A stretch of 36,105 nucleotides of DNA, taken from contig CAYNWK010000029.1 in assembly GCA_964400875.1 (NCBI GenBank), positions 1-36,105 of the forward strand. The letters are read 5' to 3'. Positions 24,599-33,224 of this stretch are shown here, piece by piece (within the stretch, counting starts at the first letter, position 1; each line of letters begins with the position of its first letter). Position numbers and translations under genes: made by a program. This DNA comes from CAYNWK01 sp964400875 (GTDB lineage Bacteria; Chloroflexota; Anaerolineae; Anaerolineales; UBA4823). The notes under the pieces were generated by a model, which saw nothing but the letters and a program-made list of their open reading frames with translations, searched no databases and had not been told where the DNA came from.

Positions 24599-25803
24599 AG
24601 AAGATCTGGTTGATTGCGAAGACAACCTACCGGCACCGCGTTCGCTCGGGCTCGTTTCTCATGCTCACCTTCGGCATTCCGCTGCTAATGGTTATCGCCG
24701 GCGCGATCCCCTTTTTCCTCTTGCGTCCCAGCGACGAATCACCCGATCTCGGCTACGTCGACCAGACCGGCGCGCTTGCCCAGGTCGAATCGGTGACCAC
24801 CGAGGACGGCATAAGCCTCTCGATGACCCAATTCCCGGACCGGGAAGCTGCCCAGGCTGCCTACCAGCGGGACGCGATTCAGGGCTATCTGGTCGTGCCC
24901 GCCGGTTATCTCGAAGGCGAGAACGTGACTTACTATGCCAAGAATGAACCTGATGATTCTATCGAGATTGCGTTGGAGATATTCCTGCGCAAGGCCGTCG
25001 CGCCGGACCAACCAGACTGGGTATACGCCCGGCTGGAAGACCCTGCCAGCCTGACCTACGTGGCCAGCGAGAGCGGCGAGCAGGTCTCAGAGGGCATCGG
25101 CCTGGTGCTGCGCTTTGCTGCGCCGGCCATCATGGGGATACTGTTCGGTCTGGCGGTGATGTTTACCTCGACCCAGATGGGCTCTACCGTGGTGCGTGAA
25201 AAAGAACAGCGCGCCATGGAGATGGTGATCACCGCTCTCGAACCTTTCGAGCTGGTCGCCGGCAAAGTGGTCGGCGTCGTTCTGTTGAGCTTTACCCAGC
25301 TGTTCATCTGGGGCGCCGGCGCTTTCATCGGGATCTACCTGGCCGTCTCTGGACAATTCGACCTGCTCGGCCTGAGCATCCCGTGGGAGACGATCGGCTG
25401 GGGGTTACTGCTGACCATCCCCGGATATTTCTTGTTCGCCGTCATCGCCGCCGGGCTGGGCGTAATCGCCGGTGATAAGCAAGGCGCCCAGCAGCTGGCC
25501 GGCTTTTTGGGGTTCGCCGGACTTTTCCCCTTATGGTTCGTAGGGCTGATCATCTCGGACCCCAATGGGCTTCTGGCCGTAGGGCTGACGCTATTCCCAC
25601 TGACCGCGCCGATATTTGCGCTCTTCCGCATGACGCTCATCGAAGTTCCTCTCTGGCAGCTGCTCGCCGCGGAGGGCCTTTTGATCGGATCCCTGGTCGT
25701 TGGCGTATGGTTCGTAGCGCGCATCTTTCGGGCTGCGATGTTAATCTACGGGAAATCCTTGAACCTGGTGCAAATCTGGAATGCCCTGCGCCAGGCAGGA
25801 TAA
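24595..25803 (+). CDS. ABC-2 type permease, NatB-like
   Basis: The 402-residue membrane subunit has an N-terminal helix (about 18-42), a large extracytoplasmic domain (about 45-175), and then about six helices to the end, which is the NatB/ABC-2 layout. STQMGSTVVREKEQRAMEMVITALEP is the conserved coupling segment that contacts the ATPase. ATG 24595 overlaps the ATPase stop, so the two are translationally coupled. A second related permease follows 37 bases later, implying a heterodimeric membrane part. Confidence 0.85.
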   Translation: MKKIWLIAKTTYRHRVRSGSFLMLTFGIPLLMVIAGAIPFFLLRPSDESPDLGYVDQTGALAQVESVTTEDGISLSMTQFPDREAAQAAYQRDAIQGYLVVPAGYLEGENVTYYAKNEPDDSIEIALEIFLRKAVAPDQPDWVYARLEDPASLTYVASESGEQVSEGIGLVLRFAAPAIMGILFGLAVMFTSTQMGSTVVREKEQRAMEMVITALEPFELVAGKVVGVVLLSFTQLFIWGAGAFIGIYLAVSGQFDLLGLSIPWETIGWGLLLTIPGYFLFAVIAAGLGVIAGDKQGAQQLAGFLGFAGLFPLWFVGLIISDPNGLLAVGLTLFPLTAPIFALFRMTLIEVPLWQLLAAEGLLIGSLVVGVWFVARIFRAAMLIYGKSLNLVQIWNALRQAG

Positions 25804-25840
25804 GCCCGACAGCTCCTCAAGTCATAGGAGGCACTCATTT

Positions 25841-27067
25841 ATGCGAAACACATTGGTGGTCGCGTGGCGAGAATTTTCCCAGCGCGTGCGCAGCCGGGGC
25901 TTTATCCTCGGCTCCCTAGCCATGCCGGTTATCTTCATGATCATCTGGGGGTTTACCGTTCTTGGGGACGGGTTCGGTGAAGGGGACACGACCGGCGGAC
26001 TGGAAGAAGCCAACATGCCCGATCAAGCGATCGGCTACGTTGACCAGTCCGGGTTGATCCGTTCCCTACCGGACGCCATCCCCGCGCATCTATTCCGACC
26101 CTATCCGGACGTCCAATCCGCCGACCGGGCTTTGGAAAATGGCGAGATCGGCGCCTATTACCTCGTCCCGGAGGACTACCGGGAGAGTGGAGACGTCCGC
26201 CGTATCAGCCGGGAATTGCCCACCGCGCCCAGCGACACACAGCTGTTCGACCGGATCCTGATCAGCAACCTCACGGCTGGACTGCCCCCGCAGGTGAGCG
26301 TCCGGCTGAAAGCGCCCATTCCAGGCGATTCGCCTCTGTTCGTCAGCCTGGCTGACGAGGAACAGGGATCGGGGGGCTTTAACATGGCTCCGTTCCTGGT
26401 CGTTATCGTCGTCATGATCCCGTTGTTCACCAGCGGCGGCTACCTGCTGCAGAGTCTGACAGAAGAGAAGAGCAACCGCATCATGGAGATCTTGCTGGTT
26501 TCCCTGAAACCCCGCCAGCTGCTGGCTGGAAAGCTGATCGGCCTGGGCGCGCTTACCCTGGTCCAGTACACCGCCTGGATCACCCTTGCCGCGGTGGTCG
26601 TGCTCGTTTCAGGCGTCGACCTCAACCAGGGATTGGCTGGAATCAACCTATCCACCGCCGAGATCGCCCTGATGTTCCCCTTCGCAATCGGAGGTTTCGC
26701 CCTGTACGCCAGCATCTCCGCCGGCATCGGCGCCCTTGCGACGGATATCGAGAGCAGCCGCACCTGGGTCTTCGTGATCAGCCTGCCCATGCTGCTGCCC
26801 ATGTACTTCGGAGCGGCTATCGCCTCAGCGCCGGACAGCATCCTCGCCGTCGCGTTAAGCTTGATCCCTTTCTCGGCGCCAATCACCATGCTGATGCGCA
26901 TCGTCAGCGCAGCGGTGCCGGCCTGGCAGATCGCGCTGAGCCTGGGACTGCTCTTCCTGACCTCGTTGTTGGTCATCTGGCTGATGGCGCGCCTGTTCAG
27001 GGTGCAGACCCTGCTCAGCGGCGAATCTATCTCCCTACAGCGGATGTGGGCCGCATTCACGGGATAG
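25841..27067 (+). CDS. ABC-2 type permease, second subunit
   Basis: The 408-residue protein is related to the preceding permease. It has an N-terminal helix near 20-40, a large extracytoplasmic region, LTEEKSNRIMEILLVSLKPRQLLAGK as the coupling segment, and about six helices after it. ATG 25841 has AGGAGG at 25827-25832, so the 20 residues ahead of it in frame are not part of the protein. It is the last gene of the exporter operon; copy B of the 87-bp repeat begins 45 bases after its stop. Confidence 0.87.
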   Translation: MRNTLVVAWREFSQRVRSRGFILGSLAMPVIFMIIWGFTVLGDGFGEGDTTGGLEEANMPDQAIGYVDQSGLIRSLPDAIPAHLFRPYPDVQSADRALENGEIGAYYLVPEDYRESGDVRRISRELPTAPSDTQLFDRILISNLTAGLPPQVSVRLKAPIPGDSPLFVSLADEEQGSGGFNMAPFLVVIVVMIPLFTSGGYLLQSLTEEKSNRIMEILLVSLKPRQLLAGKLIGLGALTLVQYTAWITLAAVVVLVSGVDLNQGLAGINLSTAEIALMFPFAIGGFALYASISAGIGALATDIESSRTWVFVISLPMLLPMYFGAAIASAPDSILAVALSLIPFSAPITMLMRIVSAAVPAWQIALSLGLLFLTSLLVIWLMARLFRVQTLLSGESISLQRMWAAFTG

Positions 27068-27111
27068 AACCGCAAGCCAATTACCTGATCCGGAGTTCCC
27101 CGCCACTGTAC

Positions 27112-27198
27112 ACCTGACCAGTATAAAAACCCGCCAGCCGAACAGAACGCATTTCCCCCAGGTGCCCGATGCACCTGGGGGAAGGTTGGTTTAAACTC
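27112..27198 (+). repeat. 87-bp structured repeat, copy B
   Basis: Ungapped partner of 23370-23456. Stem 27153-27165 pairs with 27171-27183, with a CCGAT loop. Relative to copy A, three base pairs changed on both sides and still pair. It sits directly downstream of the exporter operon, so it could act as its 3' end, but no T-tract follows. Confidence 0.8.
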
Positions 27199-27231
27199 GA
27201 TACTGGACAAACAATTCTCGAAGGTCACGGT

Positions 27232-27264
27232 GGAGTATGCGCGTGCAACCCGCGCGCATACTCC
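27232..27264. repeat. Long perfect hairpin before the receiver gene
   Basis: GGAGTATGCGCG (27232-27243) and CGCGCATACTCC (27253-27264) are perfect 12-bp complements around a 9-base loop. No T-tract follows in the plus direction. Its stem does not match the 87-bp repeat. It may be a transcript-end or operator structure. Confidence 0.6.
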
Positions 27265-27323
27265 CCTGCCTCTTGGAAAATAAATGGCGCTGCCCGAAAC
27301 GGGTAGACAGGTTTGATAAACAC

Positions 27324-27698
27324 ATGCACATTCTCCTGGCTGACGACCAGCCCAAAGTACGTTCTGCGCTGCGGTTGTTATTGGAACAACAACCGTGGGC
27401 GACAGCTATCTTCGAGGCGGACGACGCCGGCGCGCTGCTCGCCCGGGCGAGCGCACAACTTCCTGGTCTGGTCTTGCTGGATTGGGAATTGCCTGGATTT
27501 AAGCCGGAGGAATGCCTGGGTTCTTTGCGCACCCTTTGCCCTGCGCCAATCATTGTCGCCATGAGCGTAAACCTCGAAGCCGCGCGCCCGGCGTTGAATG
27601 CCGGCGCAGACGCCTTCATCAGCAAAGGGGACCCTCCCCGAACCTTGTTAGCTGTCCTGGAATCCCTGCTCTTCGACGAACAGATTTCTCTAAGCTGA
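27324..27698 (+). CDS. Stand-alone response-regulator receiver protein
   Basis: The 124-residue protein is a single receiver domain with the acidic pair Asp7-Asp8 in ILLADDQ, the phosphoacceptor Asp53 in LVLLDWELPG, a Ser81 switch residue in VAMS, and Lys101 in FISKGD. No DNA-binding or output domain follows, and no histidine kinase is nearby, so its partner is elsewhere. I choose ATG 27324 rather than upstream starts, because the receiver fold begins there and the residues ahead of it are unrelated. The kinase-like gene starts 77 bases downstream and may be in the same transcript. Confidence 0.85.
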   Translation: MHILLADDQPKVRSALRLLLEQQPWATAIFEADDAGALLARASAQLPGLVLLDWELPGFKPEECLGSLRTLCPAPIIVAMSVNLEAARPALNAGADAFISKGDPPRTLLAVLESLLFDEQISLS

Positions 27699-27774
27699 CA
27701 AAACCAACTAAATCGATTAAGCTTCGAGTGAGCCTTCAGCGAAAAAAAAGAGATGCTGGGGCGAGGAGGACCGC

Positions 27775-28404
27775 TTGGGCGCGAAACTCTGTCCGAAAAT
27801 TATCCTGGAAGGCACCCGCCTGACCTTCAAGACTGAGATCGCCTTCGAACTGAACCAGCACCCGCGCATCGTCGGCCCGCGCAAGTACCGCTACCATTCC
27901 CCGATCATCTCCGCCGAGTGGTGCGCCTTCACCAATTTCCCCTGGGGGCGCGGGCTGATTAACTTCGAACCGCAAGAAGAAGCGCTGGCGATGGAGACCT
28001 ACCAGACCTGGGCGCGCCTATTCGAACTGCAGCGCTACTATTCCTGGATCGTAGACCGCTTTCACATCTCCACCCGCATGTACCAGCTCCAAACCTATGG
28101 CGTCGATTACGATTTCGCCTGGCTGGAAGAACGCCTGCTCCCCCTTGATTTCCACCTGGTGTTTTGCACGCGCAGCCCGGAGTCCTTCGCCGCAGCCCGC
28201 GCCGAGCGCCTGAAAGTCTCCGGCAACCCGGCCCAGTACGATGATCTGGAGCGCTTCGTCGCTGAGCAGCAGCTGTTGAGGCGGCTGGTTTCCGAGTCCA
28301 CCCTGCCCACCCTGGAGCTGGATCTCTCCGATAACGACATCCCTCGAGCCGTCGAAAGCATCGCCGATTGGATGACCGAGACGGGCGGTTTATGGGCCGA
28401 TTGA
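27775..28404 (+). CDS. Nucleoside/thymidylate-kinase-like protein with altered P-loop
   Basis: The 209-residue protein starts at TTG 27775, four bases after AGGAGGA. The N-terminus KIILEGTRLTFKTEIAFEL looks like a Walker A region, but the pattern Gly13-x4-Phe18-Lys19-Thr20 puts Phe where the consensus has Gly. VDRFHIST at 93-100 resembles the DR(F/S) motif of deoxynucleoside and thymidylate kinases, and FCTRSPESFAAARAERL resembles a lid segment with Arg residues. A YRYHSPIISAEWC stretch (38-50) is unfamiliar but looks conserved-type. I infer a nucleotide-kinase-like fold; activity is uncertain. The end overlaps the convergent glycosyltransferase by 15 bases. Confidence 0.6.
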   Translation: MGAKLCPKIILEGTRLTFKTEIAFELNQHPRIVGPRKYRYHSPIISAEWCAFTNFPWGRGLINFEPQEEALAMETYQTWARLFELQRYYSWIVDRFHISTRMYQLQTYGVDYDFAWLEERLLPLDFHLVFCTRSPESFAAARAERLKVSGNPAQYDDLERFVAEQQLLRRLVSESTLPTLELDLSDNDIPRAVESIADWMTETGGLWAD

Positions 28405-29880
28405 GCGCTCGGCCCGAGAGTCCCCGGAAGCCGGGCTGGATGGCTGATGTCTGGCGGAACGGCGGGCGCTCTGCCAGAAGGAAACCCCCGAGACGTAGAG
28501 ATAACTGAGCGCGTAGATCGCAAGCCAGACCGAATAACCCCACCGGTTACCGGCAAGCAGGATCGCGCCGGCGGCCATAATCCCTAGAGACATCTCAACC
28601 CATACCCAGCGATCCTGAGGCAGCGCATAGCGGCTGGCCTCCCAACGTTCCCCCGGCCGGCGGACGGCGAATTTGGGCGTGCGGGTGAACTCCCCGCGTT
28701 CCGGCCGGAACAGGCCTGCCAGCGCCGCCCGGCTGTTATTCAAGGAGAGACCGATGCCCAGCAGTATCAACCCGGGGAGCAACCTCAAACGCTCCCAACC
28801 GTGGGGTCCCTCCGGAGCGGCAGCCAGCAGGTAAAGCAGCGGCGGCCCAAGAGCAGCGATAGTCAGCAAGGGAACCCATTTGAGCACAGCCGCGCCGATC
28901 ACGCTCAACGGCAGAGCCAGCGCCAGCGTAGACAGGATCAAAGGATGCACCAGGTAGTGGGTCAGGTGCAAAACCCCTTCCACTTTGACTCTCCAGGACT
29001 GGCTGGAGGCGATCAGTGGGCCGAGGGTCTTGCGGGCAGTTTGCAGGCTGCCCTTGGCCCAGCGCGCTTGCTGGCGTTTGAACGCCGCCATCTGCGCGGG
29101 CAGCTCAGCTGGCACGATCAGGTCCGGTAAGTAAGCGATCCGCCAGCCGCGCAGCTGCGCCCGGTAGCTCAGGTCCAGGTCTTCGGTGAGGGTGTCGGCG
29201 CTCCATCCTCCGGCTTCCAACAGGCTGGCCCGCCGCCATATCCCGGCGGAGCCGTTGAAGTTGAGGAACAGGCCGTTGCGCGAGCGGGCGGTCTGTTCAA
29301 CGATGAAATGGCCGTCGATGGCCAGGGCTTGGAGGCGGGTGAGGGTGGAGTACTCGCGGTTGAGATGCCCCCAGCGTGCCTGCACGCAGGCCAGGTCGGC
29401 CTGGGCGAAATAGGGCAGGGTGCGGCGCAGGAAATCCGGCTCGGGGGCGAAGTCCGCATCAAACACGGCGATGAACTCGCCTTTGGCGTGCTCGAGCCCG
29501 GCTGCCAGCGCGCCGGCCTTATAGCCCTCCCGGTCGCCGCGGTGCAGCTGCTCCCAATCCAATCCCTCCGCACTCAGCCGCGCCGCCCACGCAGCCACGA
29601 TCTGCCGAGTTTCGTCCGTCGAGTCGTCCAGTACCTGTACCTGGAGTCGATCCTGGGGATAATCGAGGGCGCGCACCGCAGCCAGCAAGCGCTCGATGGT
29701 GTGGCTTTCATTGTAGACCGGCAGCTGTACGGTAACGCGCGGCCAGCTTTCAAGATCAGGGGGCGCCGGCCGGCTGCCGCGCCCGCGCCGATACAGCCAC
29801 AGCAGCGCAAGGCTGTTCAGCCCGTAGACGGCTAACAACAGCGAGGACAGCGCGTACAGGATTTCCAGGATGTGCAGCAT
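28390..29880 (-). CDS. Membrane glycosyltransferase family 2, cellulose-synthase-like
   Basis: The 496-residue inner-membrane enzyme has an N-terminal helix (about 5-28) and a GT2 domain with VQVLDDSTDE (Asp85-Asp86), FDADFAPEPDF (DAD at 141-143), the base TED at 232-234, and QQARW (QxxRW) at 270-274. These are the four landmarks of processive beta-glycosyltransferases. Four or more C-terminal helices follow. It probably builds an extracellular or wall polysaccharide such as a glucomannan-like glycan; the sugar is unknown. I use ATG 29880; the preceding residues are not GT-like. It overlaps the convergent kinase-like gene end by 15 bases, and its upstream region holds a 94-bp inverted-repeat element. 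Confidence 0.88.
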   Translation of the reverse strand: MLHILEILYALSSLLLAVYGLNSLALLWLYRRGRGSRPAPPDLESWPRVTVQLPVYNESHTIERLLAAVRALDYPQDRLQVQVLDDSTDETRQIVAAWAARLSAEGLDWEQLHRGDREGYKAGALAAGLEHAKGEFIAVFDADFAPEPDFLRRTLPYFAQADLACVQARWGHLNREYSTLTRLQALAIDGHFIVEQTARSRNGLFLNFNGSAGIWRRASLLEAGGWSADTLTEDLDLSYRAQLRGWRIAYLPDLIVPAELPAQMAAFKRQQARWAKGSLQTARKTLGPLIASSQSWRVKVEGVLHLTHYLVHPLILSTLALALPLSVIGAAVLKWVPLLTIAALGPPLLYLLAAAPEGPHGWERLRLLPGLILLGIGLSLNNSRAALAGLFRPERGEFTRTPKFAVRRPGERWEASRYALPQDRWVWVEMSLGIMAAGAILLAGNRWGYSVWLAIYALSYLYVSGVSFWQSARRSARHQPSSPASGDSRAERSIGP

Positions 29881-29904
29881 AAAAGCATCAATCGAAACAC
29901 TAAC

Positions 29905-29998
29905 GTTAGGAGTTACGCACTTCCCGGGGAAAGTGGGGGTGTTTGGGCGTGAAAAACTCGCCACCCCTTTTCTTCCCTCAAGTGCGCATGTCCTAAAC
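29905..29998. mobile_element. Miniature inverted-repeat element (MITE-like)
   Basis: The left end GTTAGGAGTTACGCACTT (29905-29922) and the complement of the right end, GTTTAGGACATGCGCACTT (29998 back to 29980), match well apart from a few differences and one indel; partial pairing continues inward. It has no coding capacity. The right arm matches the solo segment 11814-11850. The TAGGACTTACGCACTT type of end resembles known transposon termini, so it may be mobilised by a transposase elsewhere. Confidence 0.6.
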
Positions 29999-30007
29999 TT
30001 TTTAACT

Positions 30008-30487
30008 TTACCAAAGGGGGAGCTTGCGCTCGCCAAATCTGGCCAGCAGATACGCATCCAGCCCCAAGGCGCGCCCGGCGCGAGTAAAGAATACCACGGC
30101 CAGGATGGCGATGGGCATCAAATACGCCCAAGGCCAGTCGTGACCAAACGTCGCCAGGAAAGTGTTGGTCAGGAAGAAGATCCCGGCCAGGCTGAACAGC
30201 GGGGTGAAGGCGCCCACCAACAGCCCAGCGCCCAGCAGGAACTCAGCCACCAGCTGGAAGGGCGCAAAGACGGCCCGCGCCGGCAGTATCACGCCCTCAA
30301 TGAAGGCTGCATACCAGGTCAGCGGGTTTTCCGATTGAGGAAATACGCCGGTAAAGAACTCCTGCAGCCCATCCGGCGTGTAGAAACCTTTCGCCAGGTT
30401 TGCCCCCCAGGTGGTCAGGAAGACCAACCCTACCAGGATGCGCAGCAAGGCTAGCCAGGATAAAGATATTTTCGTGGATCCAGTCAT
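30008..30487 (-). CDS. DoxX/DoxD-family membrane protein
   Basis: The 159-residue protein has four hydrophobic segments (about 10-30, 58-78, 85-105, 115-135) and the DoxX-type layout, with LRILVGLVFLTTWGANLAKGF at the start and AEFLLGAGLLVGAFTP. DoxX proteins are poorly defined; some work in thiosulfate:quinone oxidation or redox-stress complexes. It starts three bases after the ABC ATPase stop and is last in the importer operon, an unusual partner for an amino-acid transporter. Confidence 0.75.
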   Translation of the reverse strand: MTGSTKISLSWLALLRILVGLVFLTTWGANLAKGFYTPDGLQEFFTGVFPQSENPLTWYAAFIEGVILPARAVFAPFQLVAEFLLGAGLLVGAFTPLFSLAGIFFLTNTFLATFGHDWPWAYLMPIAILAVVFFTRAGRALGLDAYLLARFGERKLPLW

Positions 30488-30490
30488 CAG

Positions 30491-31534
30491 CTAAACCTCT
30501 TCCCTGAACGGTAACAGGCAAATTCTGTCGCGAGGGATATGTAGCATCACCGCCTCCCCCTCCTGGTAACGGTGATAAGGAGGCGCGGCGATTTCGAGTT
30601 CTACGCCATTTACGTCCGCCCCACAGCTGGCGACAGCGCCGCGGAAGCTGTACGAGCGGACGTTCGCCCTCAGATTGTTATAACCGTTGGCTCCCAGCTG
30701 GATCGCCTCAGGCCGGATGGTAAGCAGAACTCGGCCGTCCGGCCAATTTGACTGGGCGACTTCCAGCAATCCAAGTTCAGTGCGTACCTGTTTGCCCGCT
30801 TTGAAGCCTTTGAAGATATTCTTACCGCCGAAGAACAGGGCGATATCCGCGTCGGCAGGCCGCTCATAGAAATCCCGGGGTAAACCAACCTGCCGGAGGC
30901 GACCCTCCATCAATAATGCGATCCGGTCGGCGACCGCGACCGCCTCGGATTGATCGTGCGTGACATAAACCGTCGTAATGCCAAAGGATTTTTGTATACC
31001 GCGGATCATCTCCCTTAATTCATCCCTTAAGGCGGGCTCCAAATTGCTGAGCGGTTCGTCGAGCAGCAAAACGTTCGGCCGGACCACCAAGGCTCGGGCC
31101 AGCGCTACGCGCTGGCGCTGCCCTCCAGACAGCTGGTCCGGTCGGCGGGTCTCGAAGCCATCCAACAGCACTGCTCCGAGCGCGTGCTCGACCTGCCGGC
31201 GAATCGCATCCCTGGCATAGCCCCTCAACTTAAGCCCATAAGCCACGTTTTCGTAGACGGACATAAAAGGGAACAGGCTATGTTCTTGAAACACCATCAC
31301 CGCCCCACGCTTTTCCACGGGCGTCCCCAAGATCGAGGCGCCGTCGAACTTCAGATCGCCGCTCGTCGGCGTCAACAGACCGGCGATCATCCGCAGAGTC
31401 GTGGTTTTACCGCTCCCGGAAGGCCCCACCAGGGCCAGCAATTCGCCCTGATGGACCTCAAGCGTGAGATCCATCACCCCAGGTTCACCCGCAGAATATT
31501 CTTTAGTGAGGTTGATTAAGTCAAGCGTCGTCAT
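30491..31534 (-). CDS. ABC importer ATPase, long form with C-terminal TOBE-type domain
   Basis: The 347-residue ATPase has Walker A GPSGSGKTTT at 37-46, the Q-loop FQEHSLFPFMSVYENV, signature LSGGQRQRVALARAL, Walker B VLLLDEP, and H-loop YVTHDQSEAV. Its D-loop reads LSNLEP, with Glu where Asp is usual. About 110 extra residues (about 235-347) form a TOBE-like C-terminal domain, as in spermidine, iron, sulfate or sugar importers (PotA/FbpC/CysA types). The binding protein and permeases in the same operon are of the polar-amino-acid type, which normally use a shorter 240-residue ATPase. Confidence 0.87.
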   Translation of the reverse strand: MTTLDLINLTKEYSAGEPGVMDLTLEVHQGELLALVGPSGSGKTTTLRMIAGLLTPTSGDLKFDGASILGTPVEKRGAVMVFQEHSLFPFMSVYENVAYGLKLRGYARDAIRRQVEHALGAVLLDGFETRRPDQLSGGQRQRVALARALVVRPNVLLLDEPLSNLEPALRDELREMIRGIQKSFGITTVYVTHDQSEAVAVADRIALLMEGRLRQVGLPRDFYERPADADIALFFGGKNIFKGFKAGKQVRTELGLLEVAQSNWPDGRVLLTIRPEAIQLGANGYNNLRANVRSYSFRGAVASCGADVNGVELEIAAPPYHRYQEGEAVMLHIPRDRICLLPFREEV

Positions 31535-31558
31535 CTCTTAAATCTCTGGCGGTCAGCT

Positions 31559-32425
31559 TTATTCCGGCCAGACCTCCATCTCGCCGGCTAACGGCAGCGG
31601 AACCATGGCATCTGGTCCGAGAAAATACTTTTCGTAAATCGCATGGTATGTGCCGTCTTTCCACAATTCCTGTAAAGCATAATTAACCTGATCGCGCCAG
31701 AGCGAATCATCTTGGGGCAGGCCGATGCCATACTGCACCGGGTTAAACCCGCCGGGGATCAGCGTCAGGCCTGGATCGCCAGCCGCTAAGGCCAGCAGCG
31801 TGATATTGTCTTCGGTATACCCTTCTACGGCGCCGTCGCGCAGCGCCTGCATGGCAGCCAGCTTATCGGTGAATTCGACCATCTCCGGTTCTGACCCGCC
31901 TGCCTGCTCGACGAAGCTTCGCCAGGCCGGGATGGAGGAGCTGCCCGCATTCGCAGCCACTTTCTTATCGGTCATCTCTTCCAAGGATGAATAAGTACCC
32001 GTACGAACGAGAAAAGACTGATTATCCCAAAAATAGGTGCCGCTGAAATCAACGGCGTCATCGCGCTGCCGTGTGTGGTTCATGCTGGCAACGGCTAAAT
32101 CGATTTTTCCTTCTTGCAAGAAACTGATGCGAGTTGTCTCGTCGACTCTGACCGTATCGATATCAACGCCCAGTTTTTCCGCCAAGGCATTGGCGAGTTC
32201 CACATCGAAGCCCACCCATTGACCGTCTTCGGTGATGAAACTGAGCGGGGGGTTGTCAAAACGCACGCCAATTCTGACCACTCCTGCGTCCATCACCCGG
32301 TCGTAAACGGAGCTTTGCGGAGAGCCAGGATCGCCAGCGTTCGAGGCCGGGTTCTGCCCTCCGCAGGCAGTCAAGATTAGAATCAGAACAATGTACGCAA
32401 GAATGACCTGCCAGCGTCGTTTCAT
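31559..32425 (-). CDS. Amino-acid-type substrate-binding lipoprotein of an ABC importer
   Basis: The 288-residue protein is a family 3 solute-binding protein anchored by a lipobox (LTAC, Cys21). The start of the mature domain reads VIRIGVRFDNPPLSF-like, with GVRFDNPPLSFI, then WVGFDVELANALAEKLGVDI, typical of glutamine/arginine/cystine binders. FLQEGKIDLAVASMNHT and a hinge segment AANAGSSSIPAW follow. It would bind a polar amino acid or similar compound outside the membrane and deliver it to the two permeases. Ligand residues cannot be assigned reliably. It is the third gene of the five-gene minus-strand operon, 73 bases after the second permease. Confidence 0.9.
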   Translation of the reverse strand: MKRRWQVILAYIVLILILTACGGQNPASNAGDPGSPQSSVYDRVMDAGVVRIGVRFDNPPLSFITEDGQWVGFDVELANALAEKLGVDIDTVRVDETTRISFLQEGKIDLAVASMNHTRQRDDAVDFSGTYFWDNQSFLVRTGTYSSLEEMTDKKVAANAGSSSIPAWRSFVEQAGGSEPEMVEFTDKLAAMQALRDGAVEGYTEDNITLLALAAGDPGLTLIPGGFNPVQYGIGLPQDDSLWRDQVNYALQELWKDGTYHAIYEKYFLGPDAMVPLPLAGEMEVWPE

Positions 32426-32498
32426 TTACTACTCCTTCTACAACAGTTAAAAACCTTAGAAATTACGCGGTTCCCCTCAAAATTCATAAGGCCTGACC

Positions 32499-33221
32499 CT
32501 AGTAATTCGCCAGGGAATGAACCAGATCCTTTGACGGCAGACGGCGCTCCCAGCGCTCCGCAATCTGCGCAATCCCAAAAGCAACCACAAAGTACAAAAC
32601 GCCCACAAAAATATACAGGCTGACCCAATACGAGGAATTCGTAAGATCGCTTCCCAACGCTGAACGGGCGACTGTCATCAGATCGGAAACGCCGATAACG
32701 ACGACCACCGAAGTATCTTTAAACAGGCTGATCGCCTGCCCGGCGAACGCCGGCATCATGACCCGGAAAGCATAACGCAGTTTGACCTGACTGTATACCT
32801 GCCAGGGAGTGCTGCCGATCACTCTGGCTGAATCCTCGAGCTGGCGCGGTACGGCTTGCAACCCGGAGCGCACTATCTCGGCCTGGTAAGCCGAGCTGAA
32901 CAGCGTTAAGGAGATCAACGCAGCCCACCACGGGCTCAACTCGATCCCGAAACGACCTCCGCCCACAACCTGGTAATTTATCAGCAGCAGCAATATCAAG
33001 GGCAGCCCACGGAAAATCTCAATATACAAACGGGTTAGCCAGCGCACGGATCTGAATCGAGACTGGCTGGCGCTGCCCAACCCGATCGCCACGAACAGGC
33101 CCAATCCCACACCGAGTACGGCCAGGAGAATACTCAGGACCAGTCCTCCGGGGCGCTGTCCAGGATAACCGAACAGCAGGTAGGGAAGTTGTCTCAACAG
33201 GAACTCGAGGTGGGCTGCCAT
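32499..33221 (-). CDS. Amino-acid ABC importer permease, second subunit
   Basis: The 240-residue HisM/GlnP-type permease has about five helices. YIEIFRGLPLILLLL is the family signature, and EDSARVIGSTPWQVYSQVKLRYA is the EAA loop that contacts the ATPase. ATG 33221 is three bases after the first permease stop, with AGGTAA as ribosome binding site. It pairs with the 33225-34007 permease in a heterodimeric channel. Confidence 0.88.
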   Translation of the reverse strand: MAAHLEFLLRQLPYLLFGYPGQRPGGLVLSILLAVLGVGLGLFVAIGLGSASQSRFRSVRWLTRLYIEIFRGLPLILLLLINYQVVGGGRFGIELSPWWAALISLTLFSSAYQAEIVRSGLQAVPRQLEDSARVIGSTPWQVYSQVKLRYAFRVMMPAFAGQAISLFKDTSVVVVIGVSDLMTVARSALGSDLTNSSYWVSLYIFVGVLYFVVAFGIAQIAERWERRLPSKDLVHSLANY

Positions 33222-33224
33222 CTT

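Noticed and set aside
29881..30057. N-terminal extension of the glycosyltransferase
   Set aside because: It crosses the inverted-repeat element and lacks membrane or GT2 features; ATG 29880 starts the first helix.
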